Below, in pieces: positions 43,708-54,919 of a stretch of DNA of 64,000 nucleotides (within the stretch, counting starts at the first letter, position 1; each line of letters starts with the position of its first letter). The stretch spans positions 124,001-188,000 of the forward strand of contig NZ_PJIP01000004.1 in assembly GCF_002929375.1 (NCBI RefSeq), read 5' to 3'. The DNA is from Arthrobacter sp. DWC3 (GTDB lineage: Bacteria; Actinomycetota; Actinomycetes; Actinomycetales; Micrococcaceae). Both the position numbers and the translations under genes were made by a program. The notes beneath the pieces are model-generated. The model was not told where the DNA came from, searched no databases, and saw nothing but the letters and a program-made list of their open reading frames with translations.

Positions 43708-44661
43708 TCAGCGACCGGTGGTGGGTGCGTATCCAGGGGCCGTGTGCTTCGGCCCGATGCTCTGGCTCCGGAGGATGTCGGCGAGCTGGTCCATGAAGAG
43801 CCGGACGCGCGCGTCGTCGGCGTCGCGCGTGCGCAGGGCGAAGATGCTGCGGGCGAGGCGGATCTCCGGGACGTCGAGCGCCACGATGCCCTCGGGCCGG
43901 TTGACCATGGCCAGCTCCGGGACCAGCGCGGCGCCGAGCCCGGCAGCGGTGAGCTCGAGGCTGGCGTTGAAGTCGTCGCAGTACGCGGCGATGCGGGGGT
44001 GCAGGTTGCAGCTCGCGAAGAGCCGCTCGATCACCGTGGCGTCGGCGGTGCCCGGGTGGTGCATGATCCAGGGCATGTCCGCGAGCTGGTCCGCCGTGAC
44101 GCGGGAGCCGCTGCGGATACCCCAGCTCGCGGGCAGGATGACCCGGAAGTCGTCGTCGCCGATCCACTGGCGGCTGAGCGTGGAAGGCCAGGCGAGGCCC
44201 GCCTGGCCCACCTGGTAGACGAGCGCGAGGTCGAGATCGCCGCCGCTGCGCAGCCCCTGGATGGCGTGCGCGGGTTCCCCGACGAACAGGCGCAGCGACA
44301 CGCCGAGCCGCTGCCACTCCGGCATGCGGAGCAGCCGCGGCAGGGCGAAGGTCGCGAGGCTCGGGAAGATCCCGAGCCGGAGCTCGTGCGCCGGCCCAGA
44401 CCCGGCGCGGGCGGTCGAGGCGAGCAGGGCGTCGATGTCCGTGAGCACCTTCGCCGCGTGCCGTGCCATGGCGAGCGCCGCGTCGGTGGGGACGGCGCTC
44501 CGGGCGGCGCGGGTGAAGAGGGTGGCACCGGTGTCGCGTTCCAGGGCGGACATCTGCTGGGACACGGCGGACGCCGTGCAGCCCAGGCTGACGGCGGCCC
44601 CGCTGAAGGTCCCGTGGCGGATGACCTCGAGCAATGTCCGCAGGTGGACCGGGTTGACCAT
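43708..44661 (-). CDS. LysR-family transcriptional regulator
   Basis: A 317-residue LTTR. The winged helix-turn-helix is at residues 1-60 (GAAVSLGCTASAVSQQMSAL) and the effector-binding domain runs from about 90 to 300 (LRLGIFPSLATFALPRLLRM). It is 95 bp upstream of the SDR gene on the same strand and 409 bp from the divergent cfa gene, which is the more usual LTTR target layout. The effector is unknown. Confidence 0.9.
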   Translation of the reverse strand: MVNPVHLRTLLEVIRHGTFSGAAVSLGCTASAVSQQMSALERDTGATLFTRAARSAVPTDAALAMARHAAKVLTDIDALLASTARAGSGPAHELRLGIFPSLATFALPRLLRMPEWQRLGVSLRLFVGEPAHAIQGLRSGGDLDLALVYQVGQAGLAWPSTLSRQWIGDDDFRVILPASWGIRSGSRVTADQLADMPWIMHHPGTADATVIERLFASCNLHPRIAAYCDDFNASLELTAAGLGAALVPELAMVNRPEGIVALDVPEIRLARSIFALRTRDADDARVRLFMDQLADILRSQSIGPKHTAPGYAPTTGR

Positions 44662-45070
44662 CCAGAACTCTCCCTTGCAGTCGTCCAGCCGGGTTCCCCG
44701 ACAGGAGAGGGTTGCACCGATCCGCCGCGGGTGTTCCTCCGAACTCCCCCCGACCCGGCTGTGCGGCAGGTCTCTCCGTCCGATCCACCGGACAGCCCTT
44801 CGATCGGCCGGAGCACACGTGCCGGACGAAGGGACGGGTCGCGTCGAGCTTACCGGGGGCAGCGGGGCGACCGGCAGGCGTCTGCCCTCCTCCGTCCACC
44901 ACCGATTTCGACAGCCACGCCTCGGTCCTGGTGCCCTGTCGAGGACCGTGGTGTACGCCCCTGGGCCCGCTCGGCATGATCGCTCAGATCAGATGGCAGA
45001 GCATTAGACTCTCGCTTCGGCGGCTGCCCGTCAGCCCGCGGCCGCTCCATGACCCCCAGGAGGCAGTTCG
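44662..45070 (+). promoter_or_regulatory. Divergent intergenic region with cfa promoter
   Basis: This 409-bp gap contains no gene I can support. A TAGACT -10 (45005-45010) lies 60 bp before the cfa ATG, with AGGAGG at 45058-45063 as ribosome site. No clear LysR palindrome is seen. Confidence 0.45.
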
Positions 45071-46351
45071 ATGAGCACCACAGTCGTTCCTTCGCAGGCG
45101 CGCGCGGATCCCGCCGTCTGGCCGGGCATCGCCGGCGTGCCCAGCGGACCGAGGAACAGGATCGCAGCGATCGCGGCGGAGAGGATCTTCTCCGCCGCGG
45201 TGAAGAGCCTCGAGCTGCGGGTCATTCACGACGACGGCACCGTCCTCGGCAAGCCCGGCGGCGGGCCGCCGCCCGAGATGCGCATCCACCGGCCCGCCGA
45301 CTTCTACGCGAGGCTCGGCGACAACGGCCTGATCGGGCTCGGCGAGTCCTACATGGCGGAGGACTGGACGGCGTCGGACCTCACCGAGGTCATCCAGGTC
45401 TTCGCGGCGCGGGCGGCCCACCTCGTGCCCGTCCCGCTGCAGAAACTGCGCGGCCTGTACCTGCCGAAGCCGCCCCGCCGAGAGCGGAACAGCACGGCCA
45501 ATACGCGGTCGAATATTTCGCGGCATTACGATCTGTCGAACGAATTGTTCGCCCTCTTCCTCGACCCGACCATGTCCTACTCCAGCGCCCTGTTCGACGC
45601 GACGGGCAAGGACCTGCTGCAGGTCGACTGGGACTCCCTCGCCTCCGCCCAGCAGCGGAAGATCGACAGGCTCCTCGACCAGGCGGACGTGGGGCAGGGG
45701 ACGCGCGTCCTCGAGATCGGGACCGGATGGGGCGAACTCGCCCTCCGGGCCGCAGCCCGGGGAGCGACCGTCGTGTCCGTCACGCTCTCGAGCGAGCAGA
45801 AGGAACTGGCCGAGCAGCGCATCCGGGAGGCCGGGTACGCCGACCGCGTGCGCGTGGAGCTGAAGGACTACCGGCTGGTGGAGGGACAGTACGACGCCGT
45901 GGTGTCCGTCGAGATGATCGAGGCCGTGGGCTACGAGTTCTGGGCCGTGTACTTCCAGACGATCGACCGCCTCCTGGCCCCGGGGGGACGCGTGGCCATC
46001 CAGGCCATCACCCTGCCGCACGAGCGCATGATGGCGACGCGGCGGTCCTACACCTGGATCCACAAGTACATCTTCCCGGGCGGCTTCATCCCGTCCGTGC
46101 GCGCCATCGAGGACGTCACGGACCGGTACACGAGCCTGCGCGTCCGTGAGCGCCTGTCCATGGGCGACCACTACGCGCAGACCCTGCGCCTCTGGGAGGA
46201 GCGCTTCCTGGCACGCCACGAAGAGGTGGCCGCGCTCGGGTTCGACGAGACGTTCGAGCGGATGTGGCAGTTCTACCTCTGCTACTCCCGCGCGGGCTTC
46301 CAGGCGGGGTACCTCGACGTGCAGCAGCTCATCTTCGACCGGCGGCCCTGA
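45071..46351 (+). CDS. cfa: Cyclopropane-fatty-acyl-phospholipid synthase
   Basis: A 426-residue SAM-dependent methyltransferase that adds a methylene bridge to unsaturated fatty acyl chains in membrane lipids. It has the N-terminal domain (MRIHRPADFYARLGDNGLIG), then SRHYDLSNELFALFLDPTMS, the SAM motif LEIGTGWGELALRAA, and C-terminal RMWQFYLCYSRAGFQAGYL. Size and motifs fit the CFA synthase family. The ATG 45071 follows AGGAGGCAGTTCG. Directly downstream lies the wreck of a second methyltransferase of the same superfamily. Confidence 0.93.
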   Translation: MSTTVVPSQARADPAVWPGIAGVPSGPRNRIAAIAAERIFSAAVKSLELRVIHDDGTVLGKPGGGPPPEMRIHRPADFYARLGDNGLIGLGESYMAEDWTASDLTEVIQVFAARAAHLVPVPLQKLRGLYLPKPPRRERNSTANTRSNISRHYDLSNELFALFLDPTMSYSSALFDATGKDLLQVDWDSLASAQQRKIDRLLDQADVGQGTRVLEIGTGWGELALRAAARGATVVSVTLSSEQKELAEQRIREAGYADRVRVELKDYRLVEGQYDAVVSVEMIEAVGYEFWAVYFQTIDRLLAPGGRVAIQAITLPHERMMATRRSYTWIHKYIFPGGFIPSVRAIEDVTDRYTSLRVRERLSMGDHYAQTLRLWEERFLARHEEVAALGFDETFERMWQFYLCYSRAGFQAGYLDVQQLIFDRRP

Positions 46352-46431
46352 CCCGGCCACCGGCGCCCGCCGCTGCTTCCCCGCTCCACCCCCTTCCGCG
46401 CCGCGCACCCGCTCCTGCCAAACCGTCGAGC

Positions 46432-47128
46432 GGGAAGTTCCGCGTGCACCTCGTGGCGTGGGACGGCAGCTCCGCCGGCGCTGCCGACCAGCCCGAGGTG
46501 CGCCTGACCAGCGTCGACGCCCTCCGCCGGATCCGGTGGAGCCCGGGGGAGCTCGGCGTCTCCCAGGCGTACGCGACAGGGGAGCCCGACGTGCCCGGGT
46601 CCCTCGAGCAGGCGCAGACGCACCTGTGGCCGTCATCGGGCAGTGCGGGCTGCCCAACCACTTCCACGGCCTGATCCTCGACCTCCACGCGGCCGAGCTC
46701 TTCCCCGTGAAGGTCACGGATGTCACGATCTTCCGCGCGCAGAAGGCGTTCATCGGCCGGCGGATCGCGGAGCGCGGTCTCGGCGACCGCGTGGAGATCC
46801 GGCTCCGGGACTACCGTGACGTGCGGGACGGCCCGCTCGACGCCGTCGCCTCCCTCGAGATGGGCGAGCACGTGGGCCAGGAGAACCACGGCACCTCCAG
46901 GTCCGCGCTGTCCGGAACGTCGGGCCCGGTGGCAGGGTGCAGATCCAGCAGATGTCACGGCAGGTCGCCTGGCACCACCGCTTCGGGGGCGACCGGGACG
47001 AGGCCGTCGCCATGACGGGCGAGGGGATCGCCCGCGTCTGGCGCCTGTACCTGGTCGGCGCATCCATGACGTCCCGCGACGGGCGCAGGGGCGTGGACCA
47101 GATCCTGGCGCAGCGCCCGGGCCGGTAG
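46432..47128 (+). pseudogene. Decayed second SAM-dependent methyltransferase (CFA synthase superfamily)
   Basis: Three open segments in different frames read as parts of one protein. Segment 1 (about 46432-46630) gives FRVHLVAWDGSSAGAADQPE and SPGELGVSQAYATGEPDV, the usual N-terminus of an actinobacterial CFA-type methyltransferase. Segment 2 (about 46620-46930) gives AERGLGDRVEIRLRDYRDV and ASLEMGEHVG, the methyltransferase middle, but the SAM motif is missing. Segment 3 (about 46937-47128) gives EGIARVWRLYLVGASMT and the C-terminal QILAQRP. Frameshifts and a large deletion make it non-functional. It lies 80 bp after the intact cfa gene. Confidence 0.75.
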
Positions 47129-47451
47129 GGTCTCGGGCCTCCGGACGCGTCCCGGGCGGGGTCGCCGCAGTCGTTCATCCGGCCCTGCGGGCACCGCCCA
47201 GGGGACGCGCCGACGGCATGCCGGGAGGGCGTTCGCCCCTCCGGCGTGGGACATCCACCACCGTCGCCAACGGCGACGCGACACGCCGGAAAAAGGGCGA
47301 CACGAAAATTTCTGCGCCTGTGTGGAAATACTCCACAGCGTGTGGACCGAGGGCTTCCGGAGGGGCAGAATCAGCGGGTTTCCGGGGTTCAGCCGGGCGC
47401 TGATCTGTGGACATCGTGTGGACTACTCACTCCCGGAATGACATACTTGTA

Positions 47452-47499
47452 ATACATCATGTAGGGGTCTGTCCCAACGGCCCGCACTAGATGTAGTAT
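47452..47499 (+). promoter_or_regulatory. Two NrdR-like boxes upstream of nrdH
   Basis: Box 2 (47484-47499) reads GCACTAGATGTAGTAT, close to the NrdR consensus ACACWATATWTTGTGT-type palindrome (ACTA/TAGT arms). Box 1 (47452-47467), ATACATCATGTAGGGG, is a weaker match. Their centres are 32 bp apart, three helical turns, the spacing NrdR tetramers need. A TAGTAT -10 overlaps box 2, so binding would repress transcription. The nrdR gene itself is not in the window. The rest of the 47129-47650 gap holds a leader hairpin but no gene. Confidence 0.6.
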
Positions 47500-47602
47500 C
47501 GAGGGACAGAAACAACCGCTGCACAGCATGAGCCGCAAGGTGCGAGAAACCCCAGATTTCTTCCCCATTTCCGGGGCCGCGCCGCTCATGTCACGACAGC
47601 AC

Positions 47603-47625
47603 GCTGCTGGTAGAAAATCAGCAGC
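47603..47625 (+). promoter_or_regulatory. Hairpin in the nrdH leader
   Basis: GCTGCTG (47603-47609) pairs perfectly with CAGCAGC (47619-47625) around GTAGAAAAT, 25 bp before the nrdH ATG and its AAAGGGG ribosome site. It may influence translation; nothing more can be said. Confidence 0.3.
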
Positions 47626-47650
47626 CGTATGAGGAAAAGGGGACCAGGAA

Positions 47651-47896
47651 ATGACCGTCACGGTTTACACGAAGCCGGCTTGCGTTCAGTGCAATGCCAC
47701 CTACCGCGCTCTGGACAAGAAGGGCATCGCCTACCAGAGCGTCGACATCTCGCAGGACCCCACGGCGCTCGAGCGCGTCCGGTCGATGGGCTACATGCAG
47801 GCCCCCGTCGTCATCACCGACAACGACCACTGGTCCGGCTTCCGTCCTGACAAGATCAGTGCCCTCGCAGACTCCGTAGTCAGCTCCGTAGCCTGA
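47651..47896 (+). CDS. nrdH: Glutaredoxin-like protein NrdH
   Basis: An 81-residue thioredoxin-fold electron donor for class Ib ribonucleotide reductase. The redox motif is CVQC (residues 11-14) and the conserved tail reads APVVITDNDHWSGFRPDKI. Thioredoxin reductase normally reduces it. It is the first gene of nrdHIEF behind NrdR-like boxes. Confidence 0.95.
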   Translation: MTVTVYTKPACVQCNATYRALDKKGIAYQSVDISQDPTALERVRSMGYMQAPVVITDNDHWSGFRPDKISALADSVVSSVA

Positions 47897-47932
47897 GCGG
47901 AACCCTCCGGGGTTCCCCAGCGTGGCATCGCC

Positions 47933-48393
47933 ATGAGCGCCCTCGCCGTGGATGACCAGCCCTCCACTTCCCCGGTCGGGGATGTGGAGGGGCCGGCGAC
48001 GGACGCCCCGCTGATCTACTTCTCGTCGGTCTCCGACAACACCCACCGCTTCGTCATGAAGCTGGGGGTGCCGGCCGCCCGCATGCCGCTGCTCACCAAG
48101 GAGCCGACGCTGCAGGCAACCCGCCCGTACGTCCTGGTCCTTCCCACCTACGGGGGGATCACGGGCAAGGGTGCGGTGCCCCGGCAGGTCGTCAAGTTCC
48201 TGAACAACGAGCGGAACCGCACCCTCCTGAAGGGGGTCATCGGAGCGGGGAACACCAATTTCGGTGAGACCTACTGCCTTGCCGCCGACATCATCGCGGC
48301 CAAGTGCCACGTGCCGGTGCTGTACAGATTCGAAGTCATGGGCACGTCCGAGGACGTGGACCGAGTAACCAAAGGATTGGAAGAGTTTTGGAT

Positions 48394-48397
<4 letters not shown>
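47933..48397 (+). CDS. nrdI: NrdI flavodoxin-like protein
   Basis: A 154-residue NrdI. It supplies the oxidant that activates the dimanganese-tyrosyl radical cofactor of NrdF. Signatures are [18 protein letters not shown] (FMN phosphate loop), [18 protein letters not shown] and [16 protein letters not shown]. The N-terminal 25 residues are a variable extension. The last bases overlap the nrdE ATG (ATGA). Confidence 0.95.
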
Positions 48398-51595
<3,198 letters not shown>

Positions 51596-51616
51596 TCCTG
51601 ACGCCTCACCGCTCGG

Positions 51617-51652
51617 AGACAGCCCCGCACGCAGACGCGTGCGGGGCTGTCT
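51617..51652 (+). terminator. Terminator after nrdF
   Basis: Arms 51617-51632 and 51637-51652 pair perfectly over 16 bp around AGAC, 21 bases after the nrdF stop. The tail is short in T. It is one of the strongest stems in the window and separates the nrd operon from the convergent racemase operon. Confidence 0.75.
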
Positions 51653-51758
51653 CGTGTCCGGGAAGGTGGTGCGGTCCATCGTGGCTCGACGGAAGACGTC
51701 GCGTGGCCGGGACGTGGGTCCTGCGCCGGCCGGGGTGTGTCACCCATGAGTGGTGACT

Positions 51759-52448
51759 CTAGTGGAACGCGTGGTCGACGGCGGTCTCGACGTGAATTCG
51801 GGTGGTAGGGAATACCGGGACGGTGCTGTCGGCTGGGCCTACCAGCATCTCGATCTCGGTGCAGCCGAGGATGATCCCTTCGGCGCCGGCGTCCACGAGG
51901 CGATTCATGATCGCGGCGTATGCTGCTCGGGAGTCGTCACTGATGACGCCCCGGACCAGTTCGTCGTAGATGATTCCATGGACGATCGCTCGATCAGCGG
52001 GTTCTGGAACGATGACGTCCACGCCGGCGGCAGCGAGACGGTCACGGTAGAAGGTGCGCTCCATGGTGAACGTGGTGCCGAGCAGCCCCACGCGGGTCAG
52101 GCCGGCCTGTGTGATCCTGGCAGCAGTTGCGTCGACGATATGCAGCACCGGGATCCTCACCGCACGTTCGATGGAGTCCGCCACGACGTGCATGGTGTTG
52201 GTGCACAGCACGATCATGTCGGCGCCGGCGGCTTCCAGCGCCGAGGCTTTTCCGGCGAGCATGGTGCCGGCTTCCTGCCACTTGCCGGTGGATTGCAGCT
52301 TTTCCATGATGGCGAAGTTCATGGAGTCCAGCAGGATGCTGGCCGAGTGAACGCCGCCGAGCCGCGTGCGCACCAGTTCATTGGCCAAGCGGTAATACTC
52401 GACCGTGGATTCCCAACTCATCCCGCCCAGGAGACCGATGCGCTTCAT
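51759..52448 (-). CDS. Aspartate/glutamate racemase family protein
   Basis: A 229-residue member of the Asp/Glu/hydantoin racemase superfamily. The two catalytic cysteines sit in LCTNTMH (Cys82) and LGCTEIEML (Cys196), with KRIGLLGGMSWESTVEYYR at the N-terminus; this is the PLP-independent, two-cysteine racemase layout. It should epimerise an amino acid or a related compound. It overlaps the upstream DUF4406 gene (ATGA) and the DeoR gene lies further upstream, so the three form one operon on this strand. The substrate is unknown. Confidence 0.88.
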   Translation of the reverse strand: MKRIGLLGGMSWESTVEYYRLANELVRTRLGGVHSASILLDSMNFAIMEKLQSTGKWQEAGTMLAGKASALEAAGADMIVLCTNTMHVVADSIERAVRIPVLHIVDATAARITQAGLTRVGLLGTTFTMERTFYRDRLAAAGVDVIVPEPADRAIVHGIIYDELVRGVISDDSRAAYAAIMNRLVDAGAEGIILGCTEIEMLVGPADSTVPVFPTTRIHVETAVDHAFH

Positions 52449-52843
52449 CGGCCGACCGCCCGGGCCGGTGAGCAGTGGCCCTCCCGGACAGGAATGTCGG
52501 CGACATCCGTGTAGACGGGAAGTCCGAGTTCACTGGCGATCAGGACGTCGTTGTCGGCTCCCCGGGATTCGCCGGGCAGGCGCAGGACGGCATCGCAGTG
52601 CTGCAACAGGCGTTGTGCCGTGGGGTACATGACCTTCTCGGCCAGCGGGTCGGCGAGCCCTGCACCGGCGCTCTCGAGGACGGGAAGGGCCACCCACTCC
52701 CCGATCATCGGGATGTGGCCCTTCTCGAAGATGGGCCACGCGGCTGTCTCGAGCGCGCGGAGGTTGGCGGCGAGGAGGGCCGGGTCGTCGTTGGTGCCGC
52801 TACGGTACGGGCCGGCAATGAGGATCATCAATGGCTTTGTCAT
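52445..52843 (-). CDS. DUF4406, nucleoside 2-deoxyribosyltransferase-like protein
   Basis: A 132-residue protein with the N-terminal motif ILIAGPYRSGTNDDP, the LIAGP signature of the nucleoside deoxyribosyltransferase superfamily, and a later VMYPTAQRLLQHCDAVLRLP. DUF4406 proteins are related to enzymes that cleave or transfer N-glycosidic sugars, but activity is not proven for this branch. The ATG at 52843 is chosen over an earlier frame start. It is the middle gene of the DeoR-racemase operon. Confidence 0.82.
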   Translation of the reverse strand: MTKPLMILIAGPYRSGTNDDPALLAANLRALETAAWPIFEKGHIPMIGEWVALPVLESAGAGLADPLAEKVMYPTAQRLLQHCDAVLRLPGESRGADNDVLIASELGLPVYTDVADIPVREGHCSPARAVGR

Positions 52844-52897
52844 GCGAGCAGCATAACGTGCATGAATACGGATGAACAAGTATCTTCGTGCGGTGAG

Positions 52898-53668
52898 TTA
52901 GGAGAGGATCGTGACACCTCGCCCCTGGAGGTCGCGGAGCAGGTCGGGATCGACGGAGGGATTCGTGATGATTCCACTGATGTCCTGCATCGGCAGGACC
53001 GTGAAGCGGGATGCAGCACCGATCTTCTCGGAGCTGGCGAGGATGAAGGTTTCCGCCGCTCGTCGTGAGAAGAGGCGCTTGATCGCTGCTTCTTCGTAGT
53101 CGTCGGTGGTGAGCCCGGCCTGAGGGTGCACTCCGGTCACTCCGAGGAAGCAGAAGTCGGCGCGGACGCCCTCGAGTGCCGCCGCGGTGGTCGGGCCACA
53201 CGTCACGGCGGAATGCTTGAACAGGCGTCCGCCGAGAACGATCACCTCCGCTTCGGCGTGCTCGAGGAGGGCTGCCGCGACGGTCACACTGTGAGTGATG
53301 ATCGTCCCGTCGAAGGTCAGGGGCAGGGCGCGAGCCACCTCGAGCGCCGTCGTCCCTCCGTCGAGCAGAAGGGTGGCCCTGGGGGGGAGCAGGCCCACGG
53401 CTATCGCGGCGACGTGGTGCTTGGCGTCCGGTTGGACCTGCGTGCGTTCCGCATAGTTCCCCGCCGCAGGCGAGGCGGGCAGTGCTCCGCCGTAGACTCT
53501 CTGGCACAGCCCTGCCGCGGCCATGTCCCGGAGATCCCGCCGGATGATGTCATCCGACACGCCGAGCTCGGCCGCGAGGTCCTTGGATACCAGTTTGCCT
53601 CGGCTGTGCAGCCGCTCGACGAGGAGCTCGCGTCGCTCCGCAGGCATCAGCATGCTTGTATCCCACAT
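52898..53668 (-). CDS. DeoR/GlpR-family transcriptional regulator
   Basis: A 256-residue DeoR-family regulator. The helix-turn-helix is at residues 6-58 (KLVSKDLAAELGVSDDIIRR) with the YGGALP hinge and a DeoR C-terminal sensor domain that binds a phosphorylated sugar or nucleoside (TLLLDGGTTALEVARAL, VIVLGGRLF). It heads the operon with DUF4406 and a racemase and probably represses it. Upstream, between it and the divergent GNAT gene, lies an inverted TGATC/GATCA pair (53706-53710, 53727-53731) that could be its site. ATG 53668 is used; ATG 53653 is an alternative. Confidence 0.9.
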   Translation of the reverse strand: MWDTSMLMPAERRELLVERLHSRGKLVSKDLAAELGVSDDIIRRDLRDMAAAGLCQRVYGGALPASPAAGNYAERTQVQPDAKHHVAAIAVGLLPPRATLLLDGGTTALEVARALPLTFDGTIITHSVTVAAALLEHAEAEVIVLGGRLFKHSAVTCGPTTAAALEGVRADFCFLGVTGVHPQAGLTTDDYEEAAIKRLFSRRAAETFILASSEKIGAASRFTVLPMQDISGIITNPSVDPDLLRDLQGRGVTILS

Positions 53669-53798
53669 TCTCGAGCAGTTACTCCCGCTCGTACACGTTG
53701 TTCCTTGATCTAGGGTGATTTTGCTGGATCATCCTTGTTCTTAGTCTACTCTTGAAGCGTCAGCCCTCCGGCCCTCGGGAGTTCCCGCTAGGAGCATC

Positions 53799-54848
53799 AT
53801 GTTCTTCACCGACAAGCCAACCCTTCAGGGCGACCTGATAGTCCTGCGTCCCTTCACCGAGAAGGACATCGACGACATGGGCGTCGTCCTCGCGGATCCG
53901 GAGGTACGGCGGCTGACCGGGTCCGTACGGACGACGGCCGGAGCAACGGGTGCCTCGGTCGTACTGTCGCCCGAGGTGCGCCAGTGGTACGCCTCCCTTG
54001 CGGACCGTCCCGACCGCCTCGATCTGGCGATCATCGACCGCAGCACGGGGGCGTGTGTGGGAGAGGTGGTACTCAACGACCTGAACGAGGCAGATGCATC
54101 CTGCAACTTCCGGATCCTGATCGGTGCTGCAGGCCGTGACCGAGGGTTCGGGACCGAAGCGACCCGCCTCGTACTCGACCATGCATTCCACAGCACAGCG
54201 CTGAACCGTGTGGAACTGGAGGTGTTCGCGTTCAATCCGAGGGCGCAACACGTCTACGAGCGTGCCGGCTTCAAGGTCGAGGGGCGCTTGCGCCAGACGT
54301 TCACCTTCGACGACCAGCGCATCGATACGATCGTGATGTCCGTGCTTCGTCGAGATCGCTCCTCGTCGCGGGCCCGCGTCCGACTCGTCCCCCTGGCGGC
54401 GAATCGCTTCCCCGCATGGCTCGAGCTGAGCCGTCGCGAGTACGAGACCGACCTCATCACCGCAGGAGAGCCGGCGGACGAGGCCCGCTCCAGCGCGGAG
54501 CAAACGCTTCACCGTATCTTCCCCGACCACGCTCCGGTCCATGGCCACGCCGTCTTCGATGTCGTGGAGAGTGCCGGGGGAGTGGTCGGATACCTCTGGA
54601 TCGGCCACGGAGCAGGTGCCCGCGACGACTCGTGGTGGGTATGGGACGTCCTCATCCACCCTGACGAACGGGGCAAGGGGTTCGGCCGAGCAGCTCTCGA
54701 ACTGGCCGAGGAGTACGCACGGTCCCGCGGCGCCCGGAACCTCGGCCTCAATGTCTTCGGCTTCAACAGGGCAGCCCGGGGGCTCTACGAATCCCTCGGT
54801 TACGAAGTCGTCGCCCTGGAGATGCGCAAGGAACTATCCTCCGACTGA
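53799..54848 (+). CDS. Tandem GNAT N-acetyltransferase
   Basis: A 349-residue protein made of two GNAT domains. Domain 1 (residues 10-180) resembles RimJ/RimL-type acetyltransferases: GDLIVLRPFTEKDIDDM, then NFRILIGAAGRDRGFGTEAT with the acetyl-CoA loop, and NPRAQHVYERAGFKVEGRLR. Domain 2 (190-345) is a different subfamily: WVWDVLIHPDERGKGFGRAA and FNRAARGLYESLGYEVVALE. Both domains keep acetyl-CoA binding residues. A fusion of two unlike GNATs suggests two acceptor specificities or a regulatory half. Promoter TAGTCT at 53742-53747. It is divergent from the DeoR gene. Confidence 0.87.
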   Translation: MFFTDKPTLQGDLIVLRPFTEKDIDDMGVVLADPEVRRLTGSVRTTAGATGASVVLSPEVRQWYASLADRPDRLDLAIIDRSTGACVGEVVLNDLNEADASCNFRILIGAAGRDRGFGTEATRLVLDHAFHSTALNRVELEVFAFNPRAQHVYERAGFKVEGRLRQTFTFDDQRIDTIVMSVLRRDRSSSRARVRLVPLAANRFPAWLELSRREYETDLITAGEPADEARSSAEQTLHRIFPDHAPVHGHAVFDVVESAGGVVGYLWIGHGAGARDDSWWVWDVLIHPDERGKGFGRAALELAEEYARSRGARNLGLNVFGFNRAARGLYESLGYEVVALEMRKELSSD

Positions 54849-54919
54849 CACTCCCAGCGATGGTTCCGCCTCGGACGAGACCTGCCGCTTCCACGAGTGG
54901 ATCTGCGCACGCCTCGTCG

